NCBI RefSeq assembly: GCF_020687765.1
Contig: NZ_JAJEWJ010000001.1
Span: 806,001 to 870,000, forward strand
Length of the DNA stretch: 64,000 nucleotides
Origin: Sphingobacterium sp. FBM7-1
Lineage (GTDB): Bacteria; Bacteroidota; Bacteroidia; Sphingobacteriales; Sphingobacteriaceae
Reading direction: 5' to 3'
Made by a program: the position numbers and the translations under genes. Every line of letters begins with the position of its first letter. Positions within the stretch are counted from its first letter, which is position 1. This document shows, piece by piece, positions 1 to 9,625 of the stretch. The notes under the pieces were generated by a model, which worked only from the letters and a program-made list of their open reading frames with translations, made no database searches and was not told the DNA's origin.

Positions 1-707
<707 letters not shown>

Positions 708-744
708 ACTAAAAATCTCTACCTTTGATTAAATTTTATCTAAC

Positions 745-1668
745 ATGAATATACAACAACTTCAATATGTGGTTGCTATCGATGAACAGCGCCACTTTCA
801 GAAAGCCGCAGCGGCCTGTTTCGTAACACCGGCAACATTAAGTATTATGCTAAAAAAACTGGAAGAAGAATTAGACACCACGATTTTCGACCGTTCAAAG
901 CACCCGATCGTACCTACCGAAATGGGTAAAATTGTGATTGAAAATGCACGGACGATCTTATCTGCAGTGGACAAGATGCAATATGAAGTAAAATATGCGA
1001 CGACGGATGACGAAATACAAGGAGAATTAAGAATTGGGATCATTCCTACACTTGCTCCCTATTTACTACATCTTTTTATACCGGGTATGACGGCAAAATA
1101 TCCCAAATTAAAATTACAGTTGAAAGAGCTACGTACGCAACAAATCACGGATCACCTTCGAAAGGACAAGATCGATGTCGGTTTGATCGCACTTCAACAA
1201 GAAACTAACGAGTTTAAAACCCACCCACTGTTTAGGGAACGTTTACTGGTGTTCGCCCCTGAACCACAGACTAAATTAAAAAGCAATTATATCTTGTCGG
1301 ATGATATTGATCTGAGTAAGTTATGGTTATTAGAAGAGGAACATTGCTTGCGGTCGCAAGTCATGAACCTTTGCTCCTTGAAAAAAACCAATTCAGACAG
1401 CGAACATTTGACTTTTGATGCCGGTAGTATAGAGACTTTAGTTAATTTGGTAGAAATGACCAATGGTATCACCATCATTCCAGAATTAGCCGTGCTTGCT
1501 TTCACGCCAGAAAGAAAGGCAGGCGTAAAATATTTTGCCGAGCCGGAACCTGCACGGGAAATCGGTATGATAACCTACCGGCATTTTGTAAAAGAAAAAT
1601 TGCTGAATACGCTGGAAAAAGAAATATTATCCGCGATAACCCCTATCCTAGGGAAGACTAGTTTATAG
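745..1668 (+). CDS. oxyR: hydrogen peroxide-inducible transcription activator OxyR
   Basis: LysR-family regulator of 307 residues. The N-terminal winged helix-turn-helix covers about residues 1-60 (MNIQQLQYVVAIDEQRHFQKAA, with LSIMLKKLEEELDTTIFDR as recognition region) and the LysR substrate-binding fold about 90-300. The motif EEEHCLRSQVMNLC puts cysteines at 201 and 210, nine residues apart. This reproduces the redox pair Cys199/Cys208 of E. coli OxyR, so peroxide sensing by disulfide formation is expected. It is divergent from katG, its likely target. The stop codon overlaps the end of the convergent fusion gene by 6 bp. Confidence 0.93.
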   Translation: MNIQQLQYVVAIDEQRHFQKAAAACFVTPATLSIMLKKLEEELDTTIFDRSKHPIVPTEMGKIVIENARTILSAVDKMQYEVKYATTDDEIQGELRIGIIPTLAPYLLHLFIPGMTAKYPKLKLQLKELRTQQITDHLRKDKIDVGLIALQQETNEFKTHPLFRERLLVFAPEPQTKLKSNYILSDDIDLSKLWLLEEEHCLRSQVMNLCSLKKTNSDSEHLTFDAGSIETLVNLVEMTNGITIIPELAVLAFTPERKAGVKYFAEPEPAREIGMITYRHFVKEKLLNTLEKEILSAITPILGKTSL

Positions 1669-3177
1669 CAGCTTAATGAAAGGCGCCAACGCAAACCACA
1701 TAATATAGGATAAAGCTACCACGAGAATGCCGTCGATTCTATCGGGTTTCCTCTCAGCGCGTGCAAATCTAAACAACAATACGAGGAGCCAGATAGCGTG
1801 TAGCGCAGCGATATAGATCATATCTCCGTAAATCTCCTGCAATAGAGCTGATTCGCTCAAAAGCAAAGTGGATACAATAGACAACGACACAAAAAAAGCA
1901 GCCAGATAAGCGGCTTTCTCCCTCCCCAAACGAACAACCAGCGTCCGCTTTCCGGCTTGCTTGTCCGCCGTAAAATCGGGAACCCCTCCCATGATAATCG
2001 CAGGAAGGATCGATAGAAATAGTGGCACCCCCAATAGCCACGGGAAAACGGTATCCATACTTCCTCCCTGAAACACAAAACCACAAAGGATGACCGCAAA
2101 ACTATGGGTAAAACCAACCACCACTTCTCCCCAGCCATGGTAAGAAAGTTTTAACGGCGGAGCCGTGTAGGAAACAGCTATCAGGAATAAGATGCTAACC
2201 ATCAAAACAACGTGAGGAAAAGCCGTCGCCGATAGCAAGGCTACGGCCATCATAAGCCCACAAGTTATAAAAAAAAGTAACTTAATAGCCCGTTTAATGG
2301 CAGACGCTGAAATCAAGCCGTTTACTAAAACCCTAGACCCTCCGGAGAACGGACTAAAGAATCGGTTTAATCTATCCGTTTCCCGGTCATAGTAGTCATT
2401 GCTAAAAACGACAATCACTTCCATCAGAAACAATAAAACATACCCGAGCAAAAATACGGTTAAATCAAACCCACCGTGCAACTTCAAAAATGCCAAAGCG
2501 CCTATTCCATATGCAAAAAAAGTCATGGGATAAAACTGGAACCGGATAGCCTGTATCCAAGGTGCTATTTTTCGCATAGTCTTTTCCCAAGGAGTCAGCA
2601 CGCCGTTTTGAAGACCTCGTCCTTTTTCGTAAACCTTCATCAACCACTGCTGTTTCTTTGCATCAGTCGAATGTTTAATGGGACTCAGCAACATCTTCCT
2701 TACAGGTCTCACTCCACAAAATTTGAGTGTAGCGTTGGTTAATGCTTTAACGGCGGGGGCTCCATTCATAAACCTATCCACCAGCACAGGTGTATCCATT
2801 GTCGTGATTATTTGTGCTGTTCGCGGACTTAACAACTTATCGAAAGCATCTGGCTGGATTTCTCTAAAGGCGAATCCGGGTGTCAATGTTCGGTCAAGGA
2901 AGCCCTTTAGCAACGCGGGCATATTGCCCCACCAAGTGGGAAAGACAAACGCGAGATGATCGGCCCACTTAATTAATTCTTGCGCTTTAATGATATCATC
3001 CTCTAAATGCTGATATTGCGGAGACGGCACGATTACGTTCCATTCAAAATTCATATCTGACAGTTGGAGGTAAGCTACTTCCATACCGGCTTCTTTTGCT
3101 CCGCGCACATAGGCTGCGGCCACCGCAGCACAATAGCTATCCTTACGAGGGTGTCCTAATATCACTAAAACTTTCAT
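1663..3177 (-). CDS. fusion: flavodoxin-fold NAD(P)H quinone oxidoreductase + UbiA-family prenyltransferase
   Basis: A single 504-residue chain with two recognisable halves. Residues 1 to about 185 look like the flavodoxin_2 family (KefF/MdaB/YwrO-like NAD(P)H:quinone reductases): KVLVILGHPRKDSY is the FMN-binding start and PTWWGNMPALLKGFLDR (80-96) is the family signature. Residues of about 215-504 form a multi-span UbiA/MenA-like membrane prenyltransferase, with first aspartate motif NDYYDRETD (260-268) and second motif DFTADKQAGKRTL from Asp401. These proteins are normally separate. The fusion suggests that one polypeptide both reduces and prenylates an aromatic or quinone substrate at the membrane. 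The substrate is unknown and could be menaquinone or another prenylated aromatic. There is no stop or frame change between the halves. Confidence 0.85.
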   Translation of the reverse strand: MKVLVILGHPRKDSYCAAVAAAYVRGAKEAGMEVAYLQLSDMNFEWNVIVPSPQYQHLEDDIIKAQELIKWADHLAFVFPTWWGNMPALLKGFLDRTLTPGFAFREIQPDAFDKLLSPRTAQIITTMDTPVLVDRFMNGAPAVKALTNATLKFCGVRPVRKMLLSPIKHSTDAKKQQWLMKVYEKGRGLQNGVLTPWEKTMRKIAPWIQAIRFQFYPMTFFAYGIGALAFLKLHGGFDLTVFLLGYVLLFLMEVIVVFSNDYYDRETDRLNRFFSPFSGGSRVLVNGLISASAIKRAIKLLFFITCGLMMAVALLSATAFPHVVLMVSILFLIAVSYTAPPLKLSYHGWGEVVVGFTHSFAVILCGFVFQGGSMDTVFPWLLGVPLFLSILPAIIMGGVPDFTADKQAGKRTLVVRLGREKAAYLAAFFVSLSIVSTLLLSESALLQEIYGDMIYIAALHAIWLLVLLFRFARAERKPDRIDGILVVALSYIMWFALAPFIKLL

Positions 3178-3350
3178 ATTGTTGCTTTATGTATATAACA
3201 ACGCGATCTGTACAAAACTGTTTCGGATTGCACCGCGATTTAGGATAAACTGGTTGATTTCATTGATCGGTAAAAACCGAAATGTTTAGCACAAAGTTTG
3301 TATATTGCAGTGCAAACCGGCTTTATCCAGAAAATCTTAGAATCAAAGAA

Positions 3351-3902
3351 ATGAGTTATTGTTCCGCTATAGAAGCCATGCAATCCGAAGAAAAAAAGAG
3401 ATTGCACAAAAATTATCATGACAATCACTACGGTTTTCCCATCCATAACGACAATGAGCTCTTTGGTAGATTGCTATTAGAAATCAACCAAGCGGGGTTG
3501 AGTTGGGAAACAATCTTAAAAAAAGAAAACGGTTTCCGGAAGGCGTATGATAACTTTGATATTAAAAAGATTGCGGCCTATACCGAAATGGATCAAGCAA
3601 GACTTTTAGCTGACCCTGGAATTATACGGAACAAACTTAAAGTAAATGCAGCAATCGAAAATGCCAAAACAATTCTCGGCCTACAACGGGAGTTTGGCTC
3701 ATTCGAAAATTGGCTGACACATCACCATCCGAAAACGAAAGAAGAATGGGTAAAATTATTCAAGAAAACCTTTCGCTTTACAGGAGGTGAGATCGTTAAC
3801 GAATTTTTAATGAGTATTGGTTATTTGCCCGGCGCCCATTCGGAAGATTGTCCGATACACCACGAAACCGTAAAAAGAAATCCTATGTGGGCAAGGCGAT
3901 AA
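3351..3902 (+). CDS. tag: DNA-3-methyladenine glycosylase I
   Basis: Base-excision repair enzyme that removes 3-methyladenine; 183 residues from ATG 3351. The family signature NYHDNHYGFPIHNDNELF is followed by LEINQAGLSWETIL, and the C-terminal part has FRFTGGEIVNEFLMSIGYLPG. Zinc ligands of the Tag snap are visible: Cys4 and His23 near the start, and the HSEDC pair (His and Cys four apart) near the end. I prefer this start over the longer frame from 3282 because the protein then begins exactly where Tag proteins begin, and because a TATATTGCA -7-like box (from 3301) lies within the longer version. A small inverted repeat TCGGT-AAAA-ACCGA (3267-3280) sits in the divergent intergenic region. 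Confidence 0.92.
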   Translation: MSYCSAIEAMQSEEKKRLHKNYHDNHYGFPIHNDNELFGRLLLEINQAGLSWETILKKENGFRKAYDNFDIKKIAAYTEMDQARLLADPGIIRNKLKVNAAIENAKTILGLQREFGSFENWLTHHHPKTKEEWVKLFKKTFRFTGGEIVNEFLMSIGYLPGAHSEDCPIHHETVKRNPMWARR

Positions 3903-4033
3903 AACATTTTCGCTGAATATCAATCAATTATTTGGTCTTCGCTTTTAAAATCGCTCGTGCTTTTTTAAATAATTCCTTAAATTGCGTGCGTTATAAGCCT
4001 AGCGTATGACGTCGTTTGATTAAAATAAGGACT

Positions 4034-4651
4034 ATGTGGACATTTGCGATAAAACAAAAGATGACGGCAGCAATCTTGTTGTTCACCGTTATCGGTCTGG
4101 TCATGTTGACGAATATGCGCGAGCAACGAATAGCCGCACGTATTAGTACGACCGTGACCTCTATCTATGAGGACAGATTGGTGGTTGCTCAATATATCCT
4201 TAAACTATCTAAAGAAATAGAATCGATTATAGCGACGTTTGAAAAGGGGGATGCAGGAAATACCACCGTACTTGCACAGCGACTTAGTGCAGTGGCAGCC
4301 CTTAATGTATTATATGAGGGCACTACGCTGACGGCGACCGAAAGGACAAATTTTGAGGCGTTCAAACAGCTGTGCCAAACGATCGCCCAAAATGATAAGG
4401 CGGATAACCGTCCTGCAGCCTTAAGAGCGGCACGGGAAGCCGCTGAGCGACTACAAATCTTGTCATCTATACAGGTCGAAGAAGGAAAGAACCTGCTAGA
4501 CGAAGTACTGAGCATGACTTATTTTTCAAACATCTTGTCGTATCTGGAACTGATTATTTTGATTATAATCGCGGTAATTATTCAGGCCCTTGTCTTTAGT
4601 TCAAAAACGATAGCCGGCTTAAAAAAACCTACAAATGAGAATTTGAATTAA
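4034..4651 (+). CDS. membrane four-helix-bundle protein, chemoreceptor-sensor-like, no output domain
   Basis: 205 residues from ATG 4034, with AAGGA a few bases upstream; a TTG at 4016 is a weaker alternative. There is a membrane helix near residues 8-25 (MTAAILLFTVIGLVMLT), then a long alpha-helical periplasmic segment rich in Ala, Glu, Arg and Thr, and a second membrane helix near the end (YLELIILIIIAVIIQALVF) followed by about 17 cytoplasmic residues. This layout resembles the 4HB_MCP/Tar-like ligand-binding bundle of chemoreceptors and sensor kinases. No HAMP, signalling or kinase domain follows, so it is a sensor-type bundle with no visible output. The ligand is unknown, and it converges on the AAA+ gene. 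Confidence 0.7.
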   Translation: MWTFAIKQKMTAAILLFTVIGLVMLTNMREQRIAARISTTVTSIYEDRLVVAQYILKLSKEIESIIATFEKGDAGNTTVLAQRLSAVAALNVLYEGTTLTATERTNFEAFKQLCQTIAQNDKADNRPAALRAAREAAERLQILSSIQVEEGKNLLDEVLSMTYFSNILSYLELIILIIIAVIIQALVFSSKTIAGLKKPTNENLN

Positions 4652-4662
4652 ATATAAATGTT

Positions 4663-6129
4663 TCAGATATTATTTCGCAAATATCCTTGGATATTGTCTT
4701 GAATCTGTATACTATTACGCACGCGGTACTTGCTTAATTTATTGTGCAGGGCTAGTCCCCAAAGTAAAAATTCGCTAAGAAAAGGAATATCTTCCGGCTT
4801 AGTGTCTGGACGGTATGTATCTATCACCGTACGAACAGGCTCCACCTGCGCTAGGGCCTCCTGGTATGCTGCTTCCGATAATTCGTTGGGTAGTTCGATA
4901 CCGTCCGACTCTAGAAACCAACGCACGATGTCATCATAAGGATAGCGTATATTTTCTTTTTCCAACTTTTCTATTTCGGGAAACAATGTTGGAAAAATAG
5001 TCTTTATTGCATCTTCAATGAGTTGTATCGCCACGGATGCCGCTCCTTCCTGTTCACCTTCGTACAGTAACTCCACTTTTCCGGTAATTGCGGGTATAAT
5101 TCCCATAAAATCACTCAATCGGACCGCCGTGCCCGTGTCGCCGCTACGCAACATCCGCAGTTCTGCCGTACTTAGTAAGTTTTGAAATGCCGTAATACCC
5201 ATGCGTGCACTGACCCCACTTTTTGCATCGATATATTCGCTTTCCCGTGCTGAAAAACTAATTTGCTCCACAATTTCACGCGCTAGTTCGGGAACGTAAA
5301 TATGTTCTTTTTGGGTAATTTCCACTTGCGCTTCCTGCGCGGTAATTGCCTTGGCTACGGCTATAGAAGTCGGATAATGCGTTAAAATTTGTGATCCGAT
5401 ACGATCCTTCAACGGCGTCACGATACTTCCTCGATTAGTGTAATCTTCTGGATTAGCCGTGAACACAAATTGCACATCTAAGGGCAAGCGTAGTTTGAAT
5501 CCCCGGATCTGTATGTCACCTTCTTGCAAGATATTGAATAGGGCGACCTGAATCCTTGCTTGGAGATCTGGTAGTTCGTTAATCACAAATATCGACCGAT
5601 TCGCACGTGGAATCATGCCGAAATGAATGACGCGATCGTCCGCGTAGCTTAATCGTAAATTCGCTGCTTTAATTGGATCCACATCACCGATCAAATCTGC
5701 AACGGTGACATCCGGTGTGGCCAGTTTTTCTGCGAAGCGCTCATCGCGATGAAGCCAGCTGATCGGTGTATCGTCTCCCTGCTCCTTCAGCAGCTCTATC
5801 GCATAGCGAGAGATTGGATTATAAGGATCATCATTGATTTCAGAGCCAGCTACGACAGGAACGTACTCATCCAACAACCTCACCATAAGACGTGCCAATC
5901 GAGTCTTCGCTTGGCCGCGAAGTCCTAATAAGTTAATATTGTGTTTGGACAAAATTGCTCTTTGTAATTCGGGGATGACCGAATCTTCATATCCGTGGAC
6001 GCCCTCAAAAACCGTTTCTCCCTTACCTATTTTCGCGATCAAATTTTGACGTAGCTCTTCTTTTATTGTCCGGGGCGCATAACCCCTATTTTTCAATTCT
6101 CCAAAAGTTTTTATACTCGTATAATCCAT
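4663..6129 (-). CDS. MoxR/Mg-chelatase-type AAA+ ATPase
   Basis: 488-residue AAA+ protein. Walker A is GLRGQAKTR (69-77), Walker B is represented by SIFVINELPDL, and the sensor-1 region is VFTANPEDYTNRGSIVTPLKDRI. The fold and the Glu/Asn-Glu-Leu-Pro variant match the proteins often annotated as magnesium chelatase subunit I or MoxR-like in Bacteroidota. It lies 48 bp downstream of a VWA-domain gene on the same strand. MoxR AAA+ proteins typically work with such VWA partners as chaperone or insertase modules, using ATP to mature metal cofactors or assemble complexes. No chlorophyll or cobalamin genes are near, so true chelatase activity is unlikely. The client is unknown. Confidence 0.85.
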   Translation of the reverse strand: MDYTSIKTFGELKNRGYAPRTIKEELRQNLIAKIGKGETVFEGVHGYEDSVIPELQRAILSKHNINLLGLRGQAKTRLARLMVRLLDEYVPVVAGSEINDDPYNPISRYAIELLKEQGDDTPISWLHRDERFAEKLATPDVTVADLIGDVDPIKAANLRLSYADDRVIHFGMIPRANRSIFVINELPDLQARIQVALFNILQEGDIQIRGFKLRLPLDVQFVFTANPEDYTNRGSIVTPLKDRIGSQILTHYPTSIAVAKAITAQEAQVEITQKEHIYVPELAREIVEQISFSARESEYIDAKSGVSARMGITAFQNLLSTAELRMLRSGDTGTAVRLSDFMGIIPAITGKVELLYEGEQEGAASVAIQLIEDAIKTIFPTLFPEIEKLEKENIRYPYDDIVRWFLESDGIELPNELSEAAYQEALAQVEPVRTVIDTYRPDTKPEDIPFLSEFLLWGLALHNKLSKYRVRNSIQIQDNIQGYLRNNI

Positions 6130-6177
6130 GTTTCGTTATTCAATTTTTCGTATGCTATCTTTTTAATGGCATAAAAC

Positions 6178-7299
6178 TTAACGTATCCGCTTTTTTCGGT
6201 TATTTTCGTAATCTTCAAAGATCATTTCACCCAGATCTCCCAGCCCTGTGTAATAAGCTTTGCCGCGATTAGAAGCGGTAAACTCATCGACAAATTCCTG
6301 TAAATAGGGATCTGAGGTAATCATAAATGTGGTGATCGGTATCCCTAGTTTTCTGGCCTGAGCTGCTACTCGGTAACATTTATTGGTAATAAACGGATCT
6401 AGCCCCATTGGATTCTTGTAATAGGTACCGTCGGGCATATTCAGGCAACTTGGTTTTCCGTCCGTAATCATAAATATCTGCTTGTTCGCATGCCGCTTCC
6501 GTCTTAATATATCCATGGCTAACTGCAAGCCGGCTACGGTATTGGTGTGAAACGGACCAACTTGGAGATAAGGGAGATCTTTAATGGCTATAGGCCAAGC
6601 GTCGTTCCCGAAAACGATCACATCCAACGAATCTTTAGGGTATTGTGTAAGAATCAGTTCGGACAAAGCCATCGCTACTTTCTTAGCGGGTGTAATCCGA
6701 TCTTCTCCATATAGGATCATGCTATGACTGATATCAATCATCAGGACGGTACTCATTTGTGATTTAAATTGGGTATCCTCCACCACAAGATCATTTTCGG
6801 ACAAACTGAAATCGCCTATTCCATGATTAATCTGTGCGTTTTTTAAGCTCTCTGTGACCGATATTTTTTCTAGACTATCCCCATATTGGTAACTTCGAAA
6901 GTCTCCGGTATTCTCATCGCTCCTTCCCGCATAATTGGTTTTATGATTTCCAGACTTGCCCTTACGCATTTTACCGAAGATTTGGTTCAGTGCATTTTGC
7001 CGTAGTGCTTTCTCCAGTTTTGAGGTGAGATCTACTCCTCCTCCACCACGGAAGTCTAGACGCTCCACAATGTAACCTTTGTTTTTTAGATCTTCGATAA
7101 AATCATCGACCGTGTATGCTGGGGTGGTTAGCTTAAACTCCTTGTCCAGTTGGCGCAACCAGTCTATTGCTTCCTCAAAGTCACCTGAGGTGTGGGTAAT
7201 AAGTTCTTTGAATAGCTCAAAAAGCTTATCGAATGGGGTCTGAAAGGGCTCTTCGTATCGCTTAAAGATGAATCCGTTGTGTTTTACCGCTTTCTTCAT
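6178..7299 (-). CDS. VWA-domain protein, partner of the AAA+ ATPase
   Basis: 373-residue soluble protein. The N-terminal half (1-170) is helical and charged with no recognised domain. The C-terminal half is a von Willebrand factor A domain whose MIDAS motif DISHS lies at 189-193 ([10 protein letters not shown]); further MIDAS elements are the HTNTVAG threonine region and MITDGKPS. No signal peptide or membrane helix is seen. It is the first gene of a two-gene unit with the AAA+ ATPase 48 bp downstream, as in ChlD/ChlI-like and MoxR/VWA pairs. A perfect 8-bp inverted repeat lies just upstream of the start (7313-7332). Confidence 0.87.
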   Translation of the reverse strand: MKKAVKHNGFIFKRYEEPFQTPFDKLFELFKELITHTSGDFEEAIDWLRQLDKEFKLTTPAYTVDDFIEDLKNKGYIVERLDFRGGGGVDLTSKLEKALRQNALNQIFGKMRKGKSGNHKTNYAGRSDENTGDFRSYQYGDSLEKISVTESLKNAQINHGIGDFSLSENDLVVEDTQFKSQMSTVLMIDISHSMILYGEDRITPAKKVAMALSELILTQYPKDSLDVIVFGNDAWPIAIKDLPYLQVGPFHTNTVAGLQLAMDILRRKRHANKQIFMITDGKPSCLNMPDGTYYKNPMGLDPFITNKCYRVAAQARKLGIPITTFMITSDPYLQEFVDEFTASNRGKAYYTGLGDLGEMIFEDYENNRKKRIR

Positions 7300-7312
7300 A
7301 ACGTTAAATTTA

Positions 7313-7332
7313 CGACTAAATACCTTTAGTCG
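7313..7332. promoter_or_regulatory. inverted repeat upstream of the VWA/AAA+ operon (candidate operator)
   Basis: CGACTAAA-TACC-TTTAGTCG is a perfect 8-bp inverted repeat with a 4-bp spacer, 14 bp upstream of the VWA start codon. It is immediately 5' (minus strand) of a -7-like TAAATTTA. It could be a repressor site or an mRNA hairpin near the start codon. No T-tract follows, so a terminator is less likely. Confidence 0.4.
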
Positions 7333-7382
7333 AGTCTGAGAAAAGTAACAATCTAAAAAAAGCTAACCGAAAATCCGTTTAC

Positions 7383-8423
7383 TCAGGTTCCGGCATCCAA
7401 TTCCGCTGATTTTGCCCAGATATTCAAACCTCCGTCCGTCGCATAACGATTGATCTCTTCTAGTTCGACATCACTGAAGTCTAAATTAGCGATCGCACCT
7501 ACGCAATCGATGACCTGTTCTGGCTTACTGGCACCAATAAGTGCCGAGGTTACCCGGCCCTTTCTAAGAACCCATGCAATCGCCATTTGCGCGAGCGTCT
7601 GCCCTCTGCGTTCAGCGATAGTATTCAGGGCTTTAATTTTCTGCAAGTTATCTGCATTAATAAAACTTGGCCGGAACGACTTTTTCTCTTTGGCACGACT
7701 TCCCTCCGGAATGTCATTCAGGTATTTCGTGGTAAGCATGCCTTGTGCAAGCGGCGAAAAAACGATCGATCCAATTCCGTGTTCATCAAGCGTGTCGAGC
7801 AGTCCATCGTCTTCGATCCAACGGTTTAACATCGAATAGCTCGGCTGGTGGATTAAACAGGGGGTTCCCAATTCTTTTAGGATAGAAACTGCTTCTTTTG
7901 TCCGTACACTATTGTAAGACGAGATCCCGATATACAATGCTTTTCCCGATCGTACGATCTGATCCAACGCCTGCATGGTTTCTTCCAATGGTGTTTCCGG
8001 ATCGAAGCGGTGGGAGTAAAAAATATCCACATATTCCAATCCCATACGCTTAAGACTTTGGTCGCAGCTAGCGATGAGGTACTTTTTGCTCCCCCATTCT
8101 CCATACGGCCCGGGCCACATGTCGTAGCCTGCTTTGGAAGATATAATTAGTTCGTCCCGCAATCCTGCAAAATCTTCTTTGAGTATACGGCCGAAGGCAA
8201 GCTCCGCACTTCCTGGAGGCGGGCCATAATTATTAGCTAGATCAAAATGCGTAATTCCATGATCAAACGCCGTCCGGCAAATCTGCTGTTTAATATGGTG
8301 GGGCTTGTCGTCCCCGAAGTTATGCCAAAGTCCCAACGATATCGCCGGTAGTTTCAGGCCGCTATGACCGCATCGGCGATATTCCATTTTTTGATACCTG
8401 TCTGGATTAGGGTTATAATACAT
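7383..8423 (-). CDS. aldo/keto reductase, YghZ (L-glyceraldehyde-3-phosphate reductase) type
   Basis: 346-residue NADPH-dependent aldo/keto reductase. The opening (YNPNPDRYQKMEYRRCGHSG), the loop NNYGPPPGSAE and the segment SKAGYDMWPGPYGEWGS are characteristic of the YghZ/Gpr subgroup (AKR14), close to Kv beta-like proteins. The catalytic tetrad is visible: Asp in HFDLANNYG, Tyr in NNYG, Lys in IISSKAGY and His in YSHRFDP. The family reduces L-glyceraldehyde 3-phosphate and methylglyoxal, suggesting a detoxification role. It is divergent from the diaminopimelate dehydrogenase gene. Confidence 0.88.
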   Translation of the reverse strand: MYYNPNPDRYQKMEYRRCGHSGLKLPAISLGLWHNFGDDKPHHIKQQICRTAFDHGITHFDLANNYGPPPGSAELAFGRILKEDFAGLRDELIISSKAGYDMWPGPYGEWGSKKYLIASCDQSLKRMGLEYVDIFYSHRFDPETPLEETMQALDQIVRSGKALYIGISSYNSVRTKEAVSILKELGTPCLIHQPSYSMLNRWIEDDGLLDTLDEHGIGSIVFSPLAQGMLTTKYLNDIPEGSRAKEKKSFRPSFINADNLQKIKALNTIAERRGQTLAQMAIAWVLRKGRVTSALIGASKPEQVIDCVGAIANLDFSDVELEEINRYATDGGLNIWAKSAELDAGT

Positions 8424-8573
8424 ATTTTATTCTCCGTTTAACATCCTTTTATTACTGTACAAGGTACGATATAAATCTGATTATATAAACCGTTTCGATG
8501 ACTAGGACGGCCATCTTACTCGCTATTTTTTCGTAGATTCGCCCTCTTTAATGCAGCGTTTTTTATCTTAACC

Positions 8574-9563
8574 ATGGGAAATACAACAAATAATATTTTA
8601 AGAATTGGTATCGTAGGGTACGGAAATCTGGGAAAAGGTGTAGAAAAAGCTATCAAACAAAACCCAGACATGGCGTTGATTGCTATTTTTACCAGACGTT
8701 CGCCGGACGCGATCGATAGCCAAGCTAAAGTCGTGTCAATGGACGATTTGGAAAGCTATAAAGACCAGATAGACGTCATGGTATTATGCGGCGGATCTTC
8801 CACTGATTTACCTGCGCAAGTGCTTGATGTTTCTAAATGGTACCACACGGTAGACAGTTTTGATACTCACGCAAAAATACCGGAATATTTTGCGAAAGTA
8901 GATGCTTGTACGAAAGCAAGTAACACCCTTAGTCTAATCTCGACAGGCTGGGATCCAGGATTATTTTCTTTGGCTAGATTACTCGGCCAAAGTGTGCTGC
9001 CAGAAGGGGAAGATTATACCTTTTGGGGAAAAGGTTTGAGTCAAGGACATTCTGATGCCGTCAGACGTGTAGCGGGCGTTAAAAACGGTGTACAATACAC
9101 CATTCCGATCGATAATGCATTAGAGCGTGTCCGTTCGGGCGAAAACCCGGTATTAACCACTGCGGAAAAACACCAAAGGGTATGTTATATTGTTCCGGAA
9201 GACGGCGCCGATTGCGATGCGATAGAAACGGCGATCAAAACAATGCCTAACTACTTCGCCGACTACGATACTACAGTCCATTTTATCAGTGAAGAAGATT
9301 TAAAAAAGGATCACGCTAAGATGCCTCATGGCGGCATTGTTTTTCGCTCAGGAGTAACTGGCGAAGGTAACAAGCAGCGTATTGAATTTAGTCTCACTTT
9401 GGAAAGCAACCCTGAATTTACGGCCAGTGTATTGGTGGCATATACCCGCGCGGTAGGCAAAATGGCTAAGCAGGGACAAACGGGCGCAAGAACCGTTTTA
9501 GACATTCCCTTTGCATACCTCTCTCCAAAATCGGAGGAAGAGTTACGCCGAACATTATTATAA
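8574..9563 (+). CDS. ddh: meso-diaminopimelate D-dehydrogenase
   Basis: 329 residues. It catalyses reversible NADPH-dependent interconversion of L-tetrahydrodipicolinate and meso-diaminopimelate, a one-step branch of lysine and peptidoglycan precursor synthesis found in many Bacteroidota. The N-terminal Rossmann motif is RIGIVGYGNLGKGV. Family segments seen include VLCGGSSTDLP, VDSFDTHAKIPEYF, STGWDPGLFSLARLLG and WGKGLSQGHSDAVRRVAGV, the last containing substrate-binding residues. Length fits the family (about 320-330). A hairpin follows the stop codon, so it is probably monocistronic. Confidence 0.95.
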   Translation: MGNTTNNILRIGIVGYGNLGKGVEKAIKQNPDMALIAIFTRRSPDAIDSQAKVVSMDDLESYKDQIDVMVLCGGSSTDLPAQVLDVSKWYHTVDSFDTHAKIPEYFAKVDACTKASNTLSLISTGWDPGLFSLARLLGQSVLPEGEDYTFWGKGLSQGHSDAVRRVAGVKNGVQYTIPIDNALERVRSGENPVLTTAEKHQRVCYIVPEDGADCDAIETAIKTMPNYFADYDTTVHFISEEDLKKDHAKMPHGGIVFRSGVTGEGNKQRIEFSLTLESNPEFTASVLVAYTRAVGKMAKQGQTGARTVLDIPFAYLSPKSEEELRRTLL

Positions 9564-9583
9564 AAATAGGCATTTCCGTTCAC

Positions 9584-9612
9584 AGCCGTTACGAATAGTA
9601 ACGGCTTTTGAA
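9584..9612 (+). terminator. terminator after ddh
   Basis: AGCCGTTAC-GAATA-GTAACGGCT is a 9-bp perfect stem followed by a short T run (TTTTGAATTT), 20 nt after the ddh stop codon. Confidence 0.6.
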
Positions 9613-9625
9613 TTTCTGGGCAGAT

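Noticed and set aside
4016-4033. TTG start for the four-helix-bundle protein
   Set aside because: The ATG at 4034 has AAGGA before it and begins the membrane protein in the usual way; the TTG adds only six residues.
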